NCBI RefSeq assembly: GCF_004006295.1
Contig: NZ_CP026095.1
Location: 3,272,001 to 3,336,000, forward strand
Reading direction: 5' to 3'
Source of the DNA: Peribacillus asahii
GTDB taxonomy: Bacteria; Bacillota; Bacilli; Bacillales; DSM-1321
DNA: 64,000 nucleotides
Shown: positions 8,926-19,010 of the stretch, in pieces
Layout of the letters: each line of letters begins with the position of its first letter
How positions within the stretch are numbered: position 1 is the first letter of the stretch
Notes under the pieces: model-generated
What the model was told of the DNA's origin: nothing
The model's database searches: none
Seen by the model: the letters and a program-made list of their open reading frames with translations, nothing else
Translations under genes and position numbers: made by a program

Positions 8926-9903
8926 TTAAATATGAATATCTGCTGAATAAATAGAATGAACTTTGCCATTTTGATCTTCTAGAAGTAATACACCAGCATC
9001 TGTAATGCCCAATGCCTTTCCAACAATCGTCTCATTCACAGTCGTTGCTTTAATTTCTTGACCAAGACTAACAGCATAGCTTTCCCACAAACCTTTAATT
9101 GGTAAGAACCCTTCTGCTAGATAAAGCTCATACAACGCTTCTAAACGTATAAGCACTTCTTGAATGACTTTTGCGCGTGAAATATTTTGTCCGCCAGCTA
9201 TTGCAAGAGACGTAGCAATATCTTGCAGTTCCTCAGGGAAATCCGTTTGTTTTTGGTTAATATTCATCCCGATTCCAATAATAACAGAATGAATCTGATC
9301 AGACTCTGCTTGTAATTCGGTTAAAATACCTGTTACTTTTTTACGATTAATTAAAATATCATTCGGCCATTTAATTTGCGGCTTCAACTCTGTTGTATTT
9401 TCAATCGCTTGAACAACAGCAACAGCGGCAAGCAATGTTAACTGAGGGGCTTGATGAAAAGGTATCGATGGCCGTAAAATTAAACTCATCCATACTCCCG
9501 TATATTTCGGTGAATACCAAGGACGCATCAGTCTCCCTTTTCCACCTCTTTGCTCTTCAGCTACGACAAGCGTTCCTTCAGGAGCTCCCTCATTTGAAAG
9601 CTTATGAGCAATTTTCTGTGTTGTCTCTACGCTTTCCTCATAATGAACTTTTTTCCCAAGTATTTTCGTTTGTAGACCAAGTTGAATCTCATTGGCTGTC
9701 ACTTTTTCAGGTGTTGTAATGATTCGGTAGCCTTTATTTCGGACCGCTTCGACAACATAGCCTTCTGTTCGCAAATCTTCAATATGCTTCCAAACAGCGG
9801 TTCTTGAACATCCGATATAGTCTGCAATCTGTTGACCTGAAATAAATGTTCCATTGGCATTTGAAAAGGCTTCTATTAGCTTCGTTCTTACATCAGATTG
9901 CAC
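8926..9903 (-). CDS. birA: biotin-protein ligase and biotin operon repressor
   Basis: A 325-residue two-domain BirA. The N-terminal winged helix (FISGQQIADYIGCSRTAVWKHI) binds operator DNA. The ligase core has the biotinyl-AMP loop (EEQRGGKGRLMRPW; usually GRGR), KWPNDILI, and GIGMNIN. It attaches biotin to carboxylases and represses biotin genes. I prefer the GTG at 9903 (QSDVRTKLIEAF), which matches the B. subtilis N terminus and length; a GTG at 9915 abuts its Shine-Dalgarno too closely. It overlaps the end of cca. Confidence 0.95.
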   Translation of the reverse strand: MQSDVRTKLIEAFSNANGTFISGQQIADYIGCSRTAVWKHIEDLRTEGYVVEAVRNKGYRIITTPEKVTANEIQLGLQTKILGKKVHYEESVETTQKIAHKLSNEGAPEGTLVVAEEQRGGKGRLMRPWYSPKYTGVWMSLILRPSIPFHQAPQLTLLAAVAVVQAIENTTELKPQIKWPNDILINRKKVTGILTELQAESDQIHSVIIGIGMNINQKQTDFPEELQDIATSLAIAGGQNISRAKVIQEVLIRLEALYELYLAEGFLPIKGLWESYAVSLGQEIKATTVNETIVGKALGITDAGVLLLEDQNGKVHSIYSADIHI

Positions 9904-11081
9904 TGTACTAGCCACTCCTTTATTTTCTGTTTATCGTTTTCCACTTCTCTTTTTAATACCGCTGTTACAATCATTTGTAAATATTCTTTTAGCCATGGAC
10001 CAGGGTTCACGTTATGCCAAGCTAATAAATCAGCACCGCCAACCGTGAGCTCCGACATGTCTTTAATGACTAAATCAGCGTACTTTTTCCGTACCAAAGC
10101 CTCTGCATCAGACACGCTGTCTCCATGAACGACCGCTCTAACTTTAGCCGCCTGAACTCCTTCACTTAATCCAATTTCAAACAAATCATATACATGTTCT
10201 ACAAAGGATGAAGGTTTATCCGCAAAGAAAACGACTCTTTGAATTGCTTTAATTTGCTTTACGGGCAGCCTCCAATCACGTAAAAATGACGAAACATCTT
10301 CTACACGCCCTTGAATCAGTAACAGTGCCCAAATTTCACTAACACTAAGTGTATCAATTGGCAGCGCTGTCAGTTGTTTAAGCGTGTCTTTTTGATTATG
10401 TAAACGTGGTATATATTTATATAACTCACTTTGCACTAAAAGCTGTAAACCTTGAACACGATACGGTCCTGCCAAAAGCTTTTCAAATTCAGCATGGACA
10501 CGCTCGATAGCAATATGCTTTAGCAGTGACCCATTTTCTTGAAGGGAACGCAATGTTTCTGAATCCAATGTAAAGCCAAGTTGACTTACAAATCGAATCG
10601 CTCGCATCATCCGTAAAGCATCTTCATGAAATCGTTCATAAGAATTGCCAACGGTAACAATTCTCTTATCCATGATTGCTTTTTGACCGCCAAAGGGATC
10701 AATGATATTACCGTTTTTATCCATAGCCATGCTGTTCATTGTAAAATCACGACGCATTAAATCTTCCGTTAATGATCGGACAAATCTTACCTCATCTGGT
10801 CTGCGAAAATCACTATAGCCACTTTCTGTTCGAAAAGTAGTAATTTCATATGAACCATGTTTCTCGATAACAAGAACGGTCCCATGTTCAATTCCAACAT
10901 CTACAGTGCGTGGAAAGATTGCTTTAATCTCTCCTGGCGTTGCTGATGTAGCAATATCGACATCGTGAATCGCTCGGCCAATAATCTGGTCACGAACTGA
11001 ACCGCCGACGAAATAGGCCTCATATCCTGCTTGTTCGATTCTTTCAATAATCGGCACAGCCTGTATAAATAATGAATCCAT
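9888..11081 (-). CDS. cca: CCA tRNA nucleotidyltransferase
   Basis: Adds or repairs the 3' CCA of tRNAs. The N terminus carries the nucleotidyltransferase signature GGSVRDQIIGR followed by the metal-binding DVDIATSATP, then RRDFTMNSMAM and EDALRMMRAIRFVSQLGF, the class II CCA enzyme order. Length 397 matches the Bacillus enzyme. Start: ATG at 11081 after AGGAGG; a TTG one codon earlier is also possible. It sits 15 bases after bshA and overlaps birA, so it is part of the bshA-cca-birA unit. Confidence 0.96.
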   Translation of the reverse strand: MDSLFIQAVPIIERIEQAGYEAYFVGGSVRDQIIGRAIHDVDIATSATPGEIKAIFPRTVDVGIEHGTVLVIEKHGSYEITTFRTESGYSDFRRPDEVRFVRSLTEDLMRRDFTMNSMAMDKNGNIIDPFGGQKAIMDKRIVTVGNSYERFHEDALRMMRAIRFVSQLGFTLDSETLRSLQENGSLLKHIAIERVHAEFEKLLAGPYRVQGLQLLVQSELYKYIPRLHNQKDTLKQLTALPIDTLSVSEIWALLLIQGRVEDVSSFLRDWRLPVKQIKAIQRVVFFADKPSSFVEHVYDLFEIGLSEGVQAAKVRAVVHGDSVSDAEALVRKKYADLVIKDMSELTVGGADLLAWHNVNPGPWLKEYLQMIVTAVLKREVENDKQKIKEWLVQCNLM

Positions 11082-11096
11082 CAATGTGAGTCCTCC

Positions 11097-12224
11097 TTAT
11101 CGAACGAGAAGTTTTCGATAAATCGCTTCATATTGAGCGGTAATAAAAGCTGAGCCGAATGTTTCATGAACTCGTCTAAAAGCTGCATTCGAGAAGTGTT
11201 GATGGAGATGATCATCACGCAGCAGTTTAACTGCATGGGCTGCTGCCGTTTCTACATCTCCTACTTCACATAAAAAGCCCGTTTCACCATCCACAATAAC
11301 TTCCGGAATACCGCCAATATTTGTACCAATGCCAGGGACACCGCAAGCCATTGCTTCCAATAACACTAGACCAAAGCTTTCTTTTTCTGATAATAAAAGA
11401 ATTAAATCACTTATCGAATAAAGTTCAGCCAAATTATCCTGTTTTCCTAGAAATAATACTCGCTCCTCTATACCAAGATCTCGAACGAGTTTTAAAACGA
11501 CGGTCACTTCTGGTCCATCCCCAACGAGTAAAAGCTTAGCAGGTACTTGCTCGGCAGTTAATTGAAAAGTGCGCACTACATCAGTTACCCTTTTCACCGT
11601 CCGAAAATTCGAAACATGAATGATAACTTTTTCATGCTCTTCAATGCCATATTCCGTGCGTAAATAACTGGAATCTACCTTATGATAATCGCGCTCATCA
11701 ATAAAATTATAAACCGTCCTAATTTCCTTATCAGGAGCAATTAGTTCCTGTGTTTGTTCAACAAGCGAAGAAGAAACAGCGGTGACGACATCAGATTGTT
11801 CAATGCCATATTTAATTAAATTGGTGAGCGAAGGATCCTCTCCAAGGACAGTAATATCGGTACCATGAAGAGTCGTCACAATTTTCACATCGGTTTTAAC
11901 CATCTGTTTGGCTAAAATCGCACAAACCGCATGTGGAATCGCATAATGCACATGCAGAATGTCAAGATTCTCCCGTTGTATTACTTCGGCCATTTTACTA
12001 GCAAGCGCTAAATCATAAGGGGGATACTGAAACACAGAGTAAGAATTCACTTCTACCTGGTGATAATATACATTGTGATACATTTTATTCAGACGAAATG
12101 GCAGACTTGTCGAGATAAAATGAATTTCATGTCCTTTTTCAGCAAGCAGTTTACCAAGCTCAGTAGCAATAACCCCTGACCCACCTACAGTTGGGTAACA
12201 CGTAATCCCAATTTTCAACTTCAT
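11097..12224 (-). CDS. bshA: BshA, N-acetyl-alpha-D-glucosaminyl L-malate synthase
   Basis: GT4 glycosyltransferase that makes GlcNAc-malate, the first step of bacillithiol synthesis. 375 residues. Seen: the nucleotide-sugar N-terminal loop [18 protein letters not shown], the HGTDI segment, and the C-terminal [16 protein letters not shown]...[10 protein letters not shown] motif that holds UDP. It is one base away from bshB1, which does the next step, so the neighbour confirms the role. Start ATG follows GGAG. Confidence 0.95.
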   Translation of the reverse strand: MKLKIGITCYPTVGGSGVIATELGKLLAEKGHEIHFISTSLPFRLNKMYHNVYYHQVEVNSYSVFQYPPYDLALASKMAEVIQRENLDILHVHYAIPHAVCAILAKQMVKTDVKIVTTLHGTDITVLGEDPSLTNLIKYGIEQSDVVTAVSSSLVEQTQELIAPDKEIRTVYNFIDERDYHKVDSSYLRTEYGIEEHEKVIIHVSNFRTVKRVTDVVRTFQLTAEQVPAKLLLVGDGPEVTVVLKLVRDLGIEERVLFLGKQDNLAELYSISDLILLLSEKESFGLVLLEAMACGVPGIGTNIGGIPEVIVDGETGFLCEVGDVETAAAHAVKLLRDDHLHQHFSNAAFRRVHETFGSAFITAQYEAIYRKLLVR

Positions 12225-12225
12225 A

Positions 12226-12930
12226 TTATTCTCCTAATAAATCGACATTAATCAGCAGCGGCTTTTTCGACATAAAGCCTTCTGCATATGTTACTCCCAC
12301 TTCTTTTCCAAACATCCGCTCACGTGCTTCTACTGTTTCGATATAGCCATTTACAAGCGGCGTATCTATCGTTGCATCACTTTTAACAAATTGACTTTCA
12401 TACGCTTTAAGACTATCTATTTTTGTTTGCATAAATGCTGAAATATCCATAACAAAATCCGGCTTATGAAAACCATTAATCATATAAAAATAGACATTTT
12501 GTACACGGTGTGTACCCAATCCGGCATTCTCCATATATTTACGAACACCTGCAGAAAAGACAGCTTCTTCTACTAAACGGCTTGCATTCCCATGATCGGG
12601 ATGTCGGTCCACTGTATATGGCGCAAATACGAGAGTCGGCTTATATGTACGAATCACTGTAATAATTTCTTGGATATACTCTTCTTTCATATACAATCCA
12701 CGATCAGGTAAATTCAGTGACATTCGTTCAACACCTAAAATCTTAGCTGCCTGATTTGCCTCTTCAATTCTTCGTTCTACCGTTCCATTAGAAGACATTT
12801 CTGCTTTTGTTAAATCACAAATCATAATCTTCTTTCCCATTTGCGCATATTTCGCAAGCGTACCACCCATGCCGATTTCAACATCATCAGCATGAGCGCC
12901 AAAAGCTAATATATCTATTGTTTCATTCAT
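12226..12930 (-). CDS. bshB1: BshB1, bacillithiol biosynthesis deacetylase
   Basis: LmbE/PIG-L zinc deacetylase that converts GlcNAc-malate to GlcN-malate. 234 residues. Zinc ligands are in [10 protein letters not shown] near the N terminus and in the [10 protein letters not shown] segment near residue 110. Start: the ATG at 12930 has AAGGTG six bases upstream; a GTG at 12939 is part of that ribosome site. It lies between mgsA and bshA as in other Bacillus genomes. bshC is not in the window. Confidence 0.95.
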   Translation of the reverse strand: MNETIDILAFGAHADDVEIGMGGTLAKYAQMGKKIMICDLTKAEMSSNGTVERRIEEANQAAKILGVERMSLNLPDRGLYMKEEYIQEIITVIRTYKPTLVFAPYTVDRHPDHGNASRLVEEAVFSAGVRKYMENAGLGTHRVQNVYFYMINGFHKPDFVMDISAFMQTKIDSLKAYESQFVKSDATIDTPLVNGYIETVEARERMFGKEVGVTYAEGFMSKKPLLINVDLLGE

Positions 12931-12940
12931 ATAGTTCACC

Positions 12941-13339
12941 TTAATTATCTCTTAGTTTACGCCAATCCATAAAGCCATCTTTTAAACCTCTTACGAGCAC
13001 TTCTGCTGTTCCCATATTTGTAGCAAGCGGAACTTGATAAACATCCGCAAGACGAATAAGAGCTGTTACATCTGGTTCATGCGGCTGCGGTGTAAGTGGA
13101 TCGCGGAAAAACAAAACCATATCCATTTCATCTTTTGCAATCATCGCACCAATCTCCTGATCACCACCGAGGGGACCCGAATGAAAGCGATGAACAGGTA
13201 ATGAAACTTCCTCAATAATTCTTTTTCCTGTTGTCCCTGTAGCAAATAACTCATGTTGTGCAAAAATATCTTTATAGGCTGTGACGAATCCAATCATATC
13301 TTCTTTCTTCTTATCATGGGCAATTAAAGCGATTTTCAT
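12941..13339 (-). CDS. mgsA: methylglyoxal synthase
   Basis: Turns dihydroxyacetone phosphate into methylglyoxal, an overflow route for glycolysis. 132 residues. Seen: start [14 protein letters not shown], phosphate loop [10 protein letters not shown], the [13 protein letters not shown] motif, and the catalytic-Asp region [17 protein letters not shown]. It lies 21 bases after dapB with its own GAGGAGCGGG ribosome site. Confidence 0.97.
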   Translation of the reverse strand: MKIALIAHDKKKEDMIGFVTAYKDIFAQHELFATGTTGKRIIEEVSLPVHRFHSGPLGGDQEIGAMIAKDEMDMVLFFRDPLTPQPHEPDVTALIRLADVYQVPLATNMGTAEVLVRGLKDGFMDWRKLRDN

Positions 13340-13360
13340 AAATTCCCGCTCCTCTGTATA

Positions 13361-14161
13361 TTACTCGATAATATTTTCTAAACCATAGACAAGCACATCA
13401 AGATTCATAATCGTCTCAACAGAAAGCTTTACACCCGACATAAATGAACCGCGGTTAAAAGAATCATGACGAACCGTTAATAACTCACCAGCGCTTCCAA
13501 ATAACACTTGTTGATGTGCAACAAGACCAGGCAAGCGAACGCTATGGATACGCATCCCTTCCACATCTGCACCACGTGCTCCTGGAATCGTTTCTTTTTC
13601 ACTTGGGTGTCCTTGAACTTTTGCTTCACGAACAGAAGAGATTAAATCTGCTGTTTTAGCTGCTGTTCCTGATGGAGCATCCAGCTTTTGATCATGATGC
13701 ATTTCAATAATCTCTACATCTTTAAAATACTTAGCAGCCATTTGCGAAAATTTCATCATAAGAATAGCACCAATGGCAAAGTTAGGGGCAATGATACAGC
13801 CTAACCCTTTTTCCTTCGTTAAGGCATCAAGCTTAGCTAAATCCTCTTTTGTAAAACCAGTCGTTCCAACGACTGGACGAATGCCATATTGCAAAGCTGT
13901 TTCCGTATGATACATCCCTACTTCTGGTGTTGTTAAATCAACTAGTACATCTGCTTCCACTTTTGAAAAACATTCTTTTATATCAGAAAAAATAGGCGCA
14001 TCAATTCCTTGAAAACCTTCTACATCGGAAAGATTTTCCCCATTATGTTTGCGATCAATAACGGCTACAAGATCAAAATGTTCCGTATTATGTACTAATT
14101 TCACTGCTTCCAAGCCCATTCTCCCGCGTGGACCTGCTACGATTACTTTAATATTTGCCAT
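13361..14161 (-). CDS. dapB: 4-hydroxy-tetrahydrodipicolinate reductase
   Basis: NAD(P)H-dependent step of the diaminopimelate/lysine pathway, needed for cell wall cross-links and for spore dipicolinate supply. 266 residues. Seen: dinucleotide fold [30 protein letters not shown], and the substrate motif [16 protein letters not shown] with its paired histidines and lysine. It is followed by mgsA and preceded by ypjD. Confidence 0.97.
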   Translation of the reverse strand: MANIKVIVAGPRGRMGLEAVKLVHNTEHFDLVAVIDRKHNGENLSDVEGFQGIDAPIFSDIKECFSKVEADVLVDLTTPEVGMYHTETALQYGIRPVVGTTGFTKEDLAKLDALTKEKGLGCIIAPNFAIGAILMMKFSQMAAKYFKDVEIIEMHHDQKLDAPSGTAAKTADLISSVREAKVQGHPSEKETIPGARGADVEGMRIHSVRLPGLVAHQQVLFGSAGELLTVRHDSFNRGSFMSGVKLSVETIMNLDVLVYGLENIIE

Positions 14162-14177
14162 GTTGTTTCTACCCCTT

Positions 14178-14510
14178 CTAGTCTTCTAATTTTGTCCATC
14201 TGTCTTTGTCACGTGTTGCAAATTTATGCATGACTTGATCGTGTGACTTTTGTAAGTCTATGCCTAGTGAATTGGCGAAGCAAATAATCACAAATAGCAT
14301 GTCCGCTAATTCATTGTCAATTGTATTAGCCTCTTCTGTCGCTTTCTTTGGCTTTTCTCCATAATAATGATTAACTTCTCTTGCTAATTCACCAAGTTCT
14401 TCCGATAAACGCGCTAGCATCGCTAACGGACTAAAATATCCTTCCTTAAATTGACTAATATATTGGTCAACTTCAGCTTGCATTTCTTGCATCGTTTTTG
14501 GCTTGTCCAT
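14178..14510 (-). CDS. ypjD: YpjD, MazG-like nucleotide pyrophosphohydrolase
   Basis: A single-domain MazG/all-alpha NTP-PPase fold protein of 110 residues. The metal-binding acidic pattern is visible: [17 protein letters not shown] followed by [15 protein letters not shown]. Proteins of this family hydrolyse (d)NTPs to monophosphates; the substrate is not known from sequence. Two starts are possible: ATG at 14510 (GGGTG five bases before) and ATG at 14522. I prefer the first. It is the promoter-proximal gene of the ypjD-dapB-mgsA-bshB1-bshA-cca-birA row. Confidence 0.9.
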   Translation of the reverse strand: MDKPKTMQEMQAEVDQYISQFKEGYFSPLAMLARLSEELGELAREVNHYYGEKPKKATEEANTIDNELADMLFVIICFANSLGIDLQKSHDQVMHKFATRDKDRWTKLED

Positions 14511-14674
14511 CTTGTCACCCATTCTTCCAACAATTTGTACAATCAGCTATGTTAAATGACTCTGTTAATTAACAATAGCTGCAATTTAAAATCTACTCTC
14601 ATTATGTTAGCTAAAACTGACGCTAATGACAACATTTTGAGCACGGGTCACCACAGGAAACTTCATAAGAAACG

Positions 14675-14695
14675 AGTCATTTGATTAAAATGACT
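14675..14695. promoter_or_regulatory. palindrome upstream of ypjC, possible operator
   Basis: AGTCATTT and AAATGACT form a perfect inverted repeat around a five-base centre, 37 bases before the ypjC start and 28 bases before its Shine-Dalgarno, where a repressor could block a promoter. No specific regulator is implied by the sequence. Confidence 0.3.
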
Positions 14696-14731
14696 AGATT
14701 GAACGTATATTAAGCTTTGGAGGTACTCAAT

Positions 14732-15604
14732 ATGAACCATAGCTTACGAATCAAAAATATTGTATTGATCCTGTTAGGAGCAGCCATTTTTGCATTTGGC
14801 TTAGTTCACTTTAATATGCAAAATAATTTAGCGGAAGGCGGATTCACCGGTCTCACTCTGATTATATATCAATTAACTGGATTCAAACCTTCTTATTCAA
14901 ACTTGCTTTTAAATATTCCTCTTTTTATTATTGGGTGGAAGTATTTAGGCAGAACTGCTTTTTATTATACCATTATTGGTACGGTCGGCTTATCTTTCTG
15001 GCTCTGGATTTTCGAACGCTACCAAATTCCGATGGCTCTTGGAAACGATTTAATGCTTGTCTCACTATTTGCTGGGGTATCTATCGGGGTTGGACTCGGC
15101 ATTATTTTTCGTTACGGAGGAACAACAGGAGGAGTGGATATTATTGCCCGTTTTGCAAACCGCTATTTCGGGATTGGCATTGGACGAGCCATGTTTATGT
15201 TTGATGCGATGGTAATCGGTTTATCTATCCTGACTTATTTAAGTTATCGAGAAGCAATGTATACACTTGTTGCTGTTTTTATTGGAGCGCGGGTCATTGA
15301 TTTTATTCAAGAAGGAGCCTACTCTGCACGTGGAGCCATCATTATCTCGGAAAAAAACGTGGAAATTTCTAAAAAAATAATGAAAGAGATGGATCGAGGG
15401 GTAACCGTCTTAAACGGATACGGTTCATTCACAAAACAACAACGAGAAGTTCTTTATTGCGTAGTCAGTAAAAATGAACTGTTTCGCCTGAAAAACGTTA
15501 TTACTTCTATTGATCCACATGCCTTTGTTTCCGTTAGTGAAGTACATGATGTACTAGGAGAAGGGTTTACATTAGATGAAAATAAAAACCCGCTTCACTC
15601 ATAA
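14732..15604 (+). CDS. ypjC: YitT-family membrane protein (YpjC)
   Basis: A 290-residue protein with about five to six membrane helices (for example IVLILLGAAIFAFGLVHF and LLLNIPLFIIGW), the family motifs NLAEGGFTG and GGTTGGVDIIAR, and a C-terminal soluble DUF2179 domain (RGVTVLNGYGSFTKQQREVLYCVV). The family's function is not settled. Start ATG at 14732 is preceded by TTGGAGG; an in-frame TTG at 14717 is part of that site. It is one of only four plus-strand genes here. Confidence 0.92.
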   Translation: MNHSLRIKNIVLILLGAAIFAFGLVHFNMQNNLAEGGFTGLTLIIYQLTGFKPSYSNLLLNIPLFIIGWKYLGRTAFYYTIIGTVGLSFWLWIFERYQIPMALGNDLMLVSLFAGVSIGVGLGIIFRYGGTTGGVDIIARFANRYFGIGIGRAMFMFDAMVIGLSILTYLSYREAMYTLVAVFIGARVIDFIQEGAYSARGAIIISEKNVEISKKIMKEMDRGVTVLNGYGSFTKQQREVLYCVVSKNELFRLKNVITSIDPHAFVSVSEVHDVLGEGFTLDENKNPLHS

Positions 15605-15733
15605 AAAGCGCGAAAGTGGCAAGCTAGAAGGTGGAGCCGTTCTTGGACTTCACCTTTCAAGTAAATCGGACATAGAGGAGCTATGCTCTTACACTAGACA
15701 TTAAGACTTACCGAAATGCTCTTGTACATAACG

Positions 15734-15760
15734 AAAAAAAGGATTCCGAATTAGGAATCC
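15734..15760 (-). terminator. terminator after yugP
   Basis: Minus strand GGATTCC TAATTC GGAATCC followed by T7, ten bases past the yugP stop. It stands between the converging ypjC and yugP genes. Confidence 0.85.
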
Positions 15761-15769
15761 CTTCTTTGA

Positions 15770-16444
15770 TTAATCTTCGCTTCTCATACCCGTATACACT
15801 AAAATTAAACGAACTAATTCTAGTACAGCGACTAACGCAGCTGCTACATACGTCATAGCGGCAGCATTTAAAACTTTTTTCGTTTCACGCTCTTCATCAT
15901 TGCGAATAACTCCTAAAGCGACGACTTGGTCCATTGCTCGTGAAGAGGCGTTAAATTCTACCGGAAGCGTCACAATTTGAAACAATACAGCTGCTGCCAT
16001 AAAGATAATACCAGCAAGCAGCAAGCCTGACATACTTGCAAGCATCCCAATTAAAATCAAAATCCACGATATATTTGACCCGAAATTCGCAACCGGTACT
16101 AATGCATGGCGAATACGAAGAAATGCATAACCTTCTTGATCTTGAATCGCATGGCCAACCTCATGAGCAGCAACTGACACACCAGCTACAGAATGTCCAT
16201 GATAGTTATCTGTTGACAAACGAACTGTTTTATCACGTGGATCATAGTGATCAGATAACACCCCTGGCGTTTCCTCTACGCGTACATGATAAAGGCCGTT
16301 CTGATCGAGAATTGCCCGTGCTGTTTCAGCCCCCGTCATTCCTGAAGATGCAGCAACTTGTGAATACTTCTTATACGTACTTTTAACTTTCATTTGTGCA
16401 TAAATCGGGATTAAAATAATAATCGCCAAATAAACGAAAAACAT
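15770..16444 (-). CDS. yugP: YugP-like membrane zinc metallopeptidase
   Basis: A 224-residue protein of the Zn_peptidase_2 family. It starts with a membrane helix (FFVYLAIIILIPIYAQM), has the zinc motif AAHEVGHAIQ near residue 96, then two central hydrophobic spans and a C-terminal one (AAALVAVLELVRLILVY). The active site is probably membrane-associated; the substrate is unknown. In B. subtilis yugP is elsewhere in the chromosome, so its place between ypjB and ypjC is a difference. ATG follows GGAGGAC. Confidence 0.88.
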   Translation of the reverse strand: MFFVYLAIIILIPIYAQMKVKSTYKKYSQVAASSGMTGAETARAILDQNGLYHVRVEETPGVLSDHYDPRDKTVRLSTDNYHGHSVAGVSVAAHEVGHAIQDQEGYAFLRIRHALVPVANFGSNISWILILIGMLASMSGLLLAGIIFMAAAVLFQIVTLPVEFNASSRAMDQVVALGVIRNDEERETKKVLNAAAMTYVAAALVAVLELVRLILVYTGMRSED

Positions 16445-16521
16445 AGCGTCCTCCTCATAATGTAGTTATTTTTATTGTATGAAACGAAGGATTTCATGTC
16501 AAATATAGTGTTCCTATATAC

Positions 16522-17319
16522 CTAGTATTCATCATCTTGTTTCTTTCGTGTTTTAATTTCATTTTTACCAGCAGCATATTTTTTCCACCCAACATAAGAA
16601 AGTGTACTAATAATAATGCTTCCTGTCGTTATAATAACCCACCACAGAGATGGATCTGCTTCATCCTCTTCCATATTTTCAAAAATTGATTCTAAATCAT
16701 AGCGAAGTGCGTCTAATTCACGCTGAGCCTGTTGATCAGTCATTAAGTCTGTGCGCGTTTGATTAAGAAAATGAATGCGTGTATCCAATTGCTGAATCGT
16801 TTCCGATGATAAATCCACCTTCAAGCTCGGATAAATCATATCGTATTGAGCAAATAATGTAGACAGTTCTTCTTCAACCTTATCGGCATTTTGTTGAAGA
16901 GCTGCTTCTTTTGTTTGACTAAATGTATCCATCATCGAAGATTCCATGTTCGTCCACAGTGGTTGGTGAGTCGATTTAACAGCATCAATGACTAAACGGA
17001 ACTTAGTTACGGCGTTAACCTTCTCACTATCAGTAATCTCCTCATCCTGAACCGCGCCTAACGCCTCGTTATGAGCTACTGTTATAATACGTAATTCATC
17101 CATATCAAAAATCGATTCTTCTGCCGTTAACTGTAAAAATACATCTGAAAAATGCGTTAACATGGCTTCTGAATCTTCATATCGCTTTAGTTTTGTCATT
17201 TCAAGCGCCTTATCAGAAAGAGCATCTAATTGCTCTAAACTTGAAGAGGTTTGTCCAAAAGCAGGATGTTGGATCACAATTAATAATGCGATGATGCATA
17301 ATAAGATTTTTTTAAGCAT
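16522..17319 (-). CDS. ypjB: sporulation protein YpjB
   Basis: A 265-residue protein with an N-terminal signal peptide (LLCIIALLIVIQHPAFG), an alpha-helical extracytoplasmic region, one C-terminal membrane helix (WWVIITTGSIIISTLSYVGW) and a short basic tail. Members are reported as sporulation-linked in Bacillus; the biochemical role is unknown. The position next to ypjA agrees with the assignment. Confidence 0.88.
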   Translation of the reverse strand: MLKKILLCIIALLIVIQHPAFGQTSSSLEQLDALSDKALEMTKLKRYEDSEAMLTHFSDVFLQLTAEESIFDMDELRIITVAHNEALGAVQDEEITDSEKVNAVTKFRLVIDAVKSTHQPLWTNMESSMMDTFSQTKEAALQQNADKVEEELSTLFAQYDMIYPSLKVDLSSETIQQLDTRIHFLNQTRTDLMTDQQAQRELDALRYDLESIFENMEEDEADPSLWWVIITTGSIIISTLSYVGWKKYAAGKNEIKTRKKQDDEY

Positions 17320-17438
17320 ACTCCTTGTCCCTCCTCATATCTCTACTACACGATATGAATAAGAAAACAAGAGTAGACCAAATTTTTATCTTATACCTAT
17401 AACAAGTACAGACGTCCTATGCTGGAATCTAACAGATC

Positions 17439-18029
17439 CTAAATCCTAAGGGCCAAGCGATCTTTACGATAGCCAAAATACCAGCCAACAAAAATAGAAA
17501 ATAAACTAAGCCAAAATGTAAAATAGCCAATAGCATCCATATACTGCATTAAATCCCCATAACGCGGCATCATTTTAAACACATAATCAATCATCTCATT
17601 ATGAATCGTCCAAATGGCGGCGACAATGAGATGCCAAAGCTTGATGCGATAAAAAGGAGCATATAACACACCTTGAACCGCCATCCCTAAATGAGAGGCA
17701 ATTAACATATAGCCTTCCCATGGCAACCATCCTGTTGTTATAAGCGTTAATATATTCATCACAACAGCCCATATTCCATACTTAAACAATGTTATAATCG
17801 CTAAAGCCTCCATAAGGCCCCAATTTGTTTTAAGTACAAAAGCAAACAAGACAAAGACAAAAAATAAACTAGCTGTTGGGCTGTCTGGTACAAAGGCCAA
17901 AAAGATATCAGGCGTTTCTGTCAATTGATTCCCATACCATATATACCCATAGATTGTTCCAAAAATATTAACTAGTAATAGCAGCAGAAGGATTTGCTTG
18001 CTAGCTAGTATACTATACATCCAATTCAT
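17439..18029 (-). CDS. ypjA: YpjA, DUF1405 multi-pass membrane protein
   Basis: A 196-residue hydrophobic protein with about six membrane spans, for example QILLLLLLVNIFGTIYGYIW at the N terminus and AIGYFTFWLSLFSIFVGWYFGY at the C terminus. Function unknown. The ATG at 18029 (MNWMYSIL) after AGAGGGA is preferred; the TTG at 18047 overlaps the ribosome site. It is separated from qcrC by a terminator, as a new unit with ypjB. Confidence 0.87.
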   Translation of the reverse strand: MNWMYSILASKQILLLLLLVNIFGTIYGYIWYGNQLTETPDIFLAFVPDSPTASLFFVFVLFAFVLKTNWGLMEALAIITLFKYGIWAVVMNILTLITTGWLPWEGYMLIASHLGMAVQGVLYAPFYRIKLWHLIVAAIWTIHNEMIDYVFKMMPRYGDLMQYMDAIGYFTFWLSLFSIFVGWYFGYRKDRLALRI

Positions 18030-18128
18030 ATAAGTTCCCTCTTTCAACGTCTCATATTCTCATCTTACCCTTTCTTCCCCTATAAATCCAAGTTTTTCAT
18101 TCTCCTTGCTTTTTTTCAATACAAAATA

Positions 18129-18158
18129 AAAAACTGATAACAAAAGTCATCAGTTTTT
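18129..18158 (-). terminator. terminator of the qcr operon
   Basis: Minus strand AAACTGAT pairs with ATCAGTTT around a ten-base loop, with T6 after it. It begins six bases past the qcrC stop. Confidence 0.85.
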
Positions 18159-18163
18159 TCACT

Positions 18164-18934
18164 TTATTTTGCTGTCAAACTCGAAACGAACTCAGCTAAT
18201 TTCTCTAATTCTTCATCGCTTCCTTTAAACATTCCAGCTGGCATCCCACCCTGACCTTTAACCGCAATATTTGCGATTTCTTCAGGTGTTAAACCAGTAT
18301 CTACTAAACTCGGTGCAGCTGCCCCGCCCGTTAATTCAGCTCCATGACAGCTAATACAGCCGTTGGCATCAAGTAATTGATAACCTTCGCTTTCTTTATC
18401 AAACTCCGCTCCTTCTATAATAGCTCCTTGCTTTTTAGAAGCTTCCCAGTCATGGTGAGCCGCTGACTCCCAAGTTAAATACACAATTCCCGATAGTGCC
18501 AGCAGCATAAATCCTACCGCAAATGGACGTTTAGCCGGTCTTCGCTCTGGACCACGATCGATAAATGGTGCAAGTAATAACGCCCCGAAGGCTAAACCAG
18601 GAATTACAAGCGCTCCAATAATATTGTAAGGGCCTGACGCATACGTGTATTTCAATAATTGATAAAGAAATAAAAAGTACCAGTCAGGTAATGGAATATA
18701 TGCTGTGTCCGTCGGGTCCGCAATTCTCTCTAACGGAGATGGATGTGCGACTGTTAAACATAAATAACCGACAAGAAAAACCGCTCCTACCATCCATTCT
18801 TTTAAAAGGAAATTTGGCCAAAATGCTTCTGTTTTTCCTGGATATTCGGAATAGTCTTTCGGAATATTCGGTTTACGACCCGTTGCAGGAATTCGAGAAT
18901 CTCCAACGAATTTCATCCCTTTCCCACGGTGCAT
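18164..18934 (-). CDS. qcrC: menaquinol:cytochrome c reductase, cytochrome b/c subunit
   Basis: A 256-residue membrane subunit of the Bacillus bc complex. It fuses the C-terminal (subunit IV-like) part of cytochrome b, with three or more helices and the PDWYFLFLYQLLKY quinone-site segment, to a C-terminal cytochrome c domain. The haem c motif CISCH lies near residue 190, with the Met ligand likely in GGMPAGMF. It accepts electrons through QcrA/QcrB from menaquinol and passes them to cytochrome c. ATG follows GGAGGGGG. Confidence 0.96.
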   Translation of the reverse strand: MHRGKGMKFVGDSRIPATGRKPNIPKDYSEYPGKTEAFWPNFLLKEWMVGAVFLVGYLCLTVAHPSPLERIADPTDTAYIPLPDWYFLFLYQLLKYTYASGPYNIIGALVIPGLAFGALLLAPFIDRGPERRPAKRPFAVGFMLLALSGIVYLTWESAAHHDWEASKKQGAIIEGAEFDKESEGYQLLDANGCISCHGAELTGGAAAPSLVDTGLTPEEIANIAVKGQGGMPAGMFKGSDEELEKLAEFVSSLTAK

Positions 18935-19010
18935 AAATAATCCCCCTCCTTCATGAAAAGGTTTTTATAATTCTGATTAATCTGATTTTTAAAACGGTTT
19001 CATTCACACT

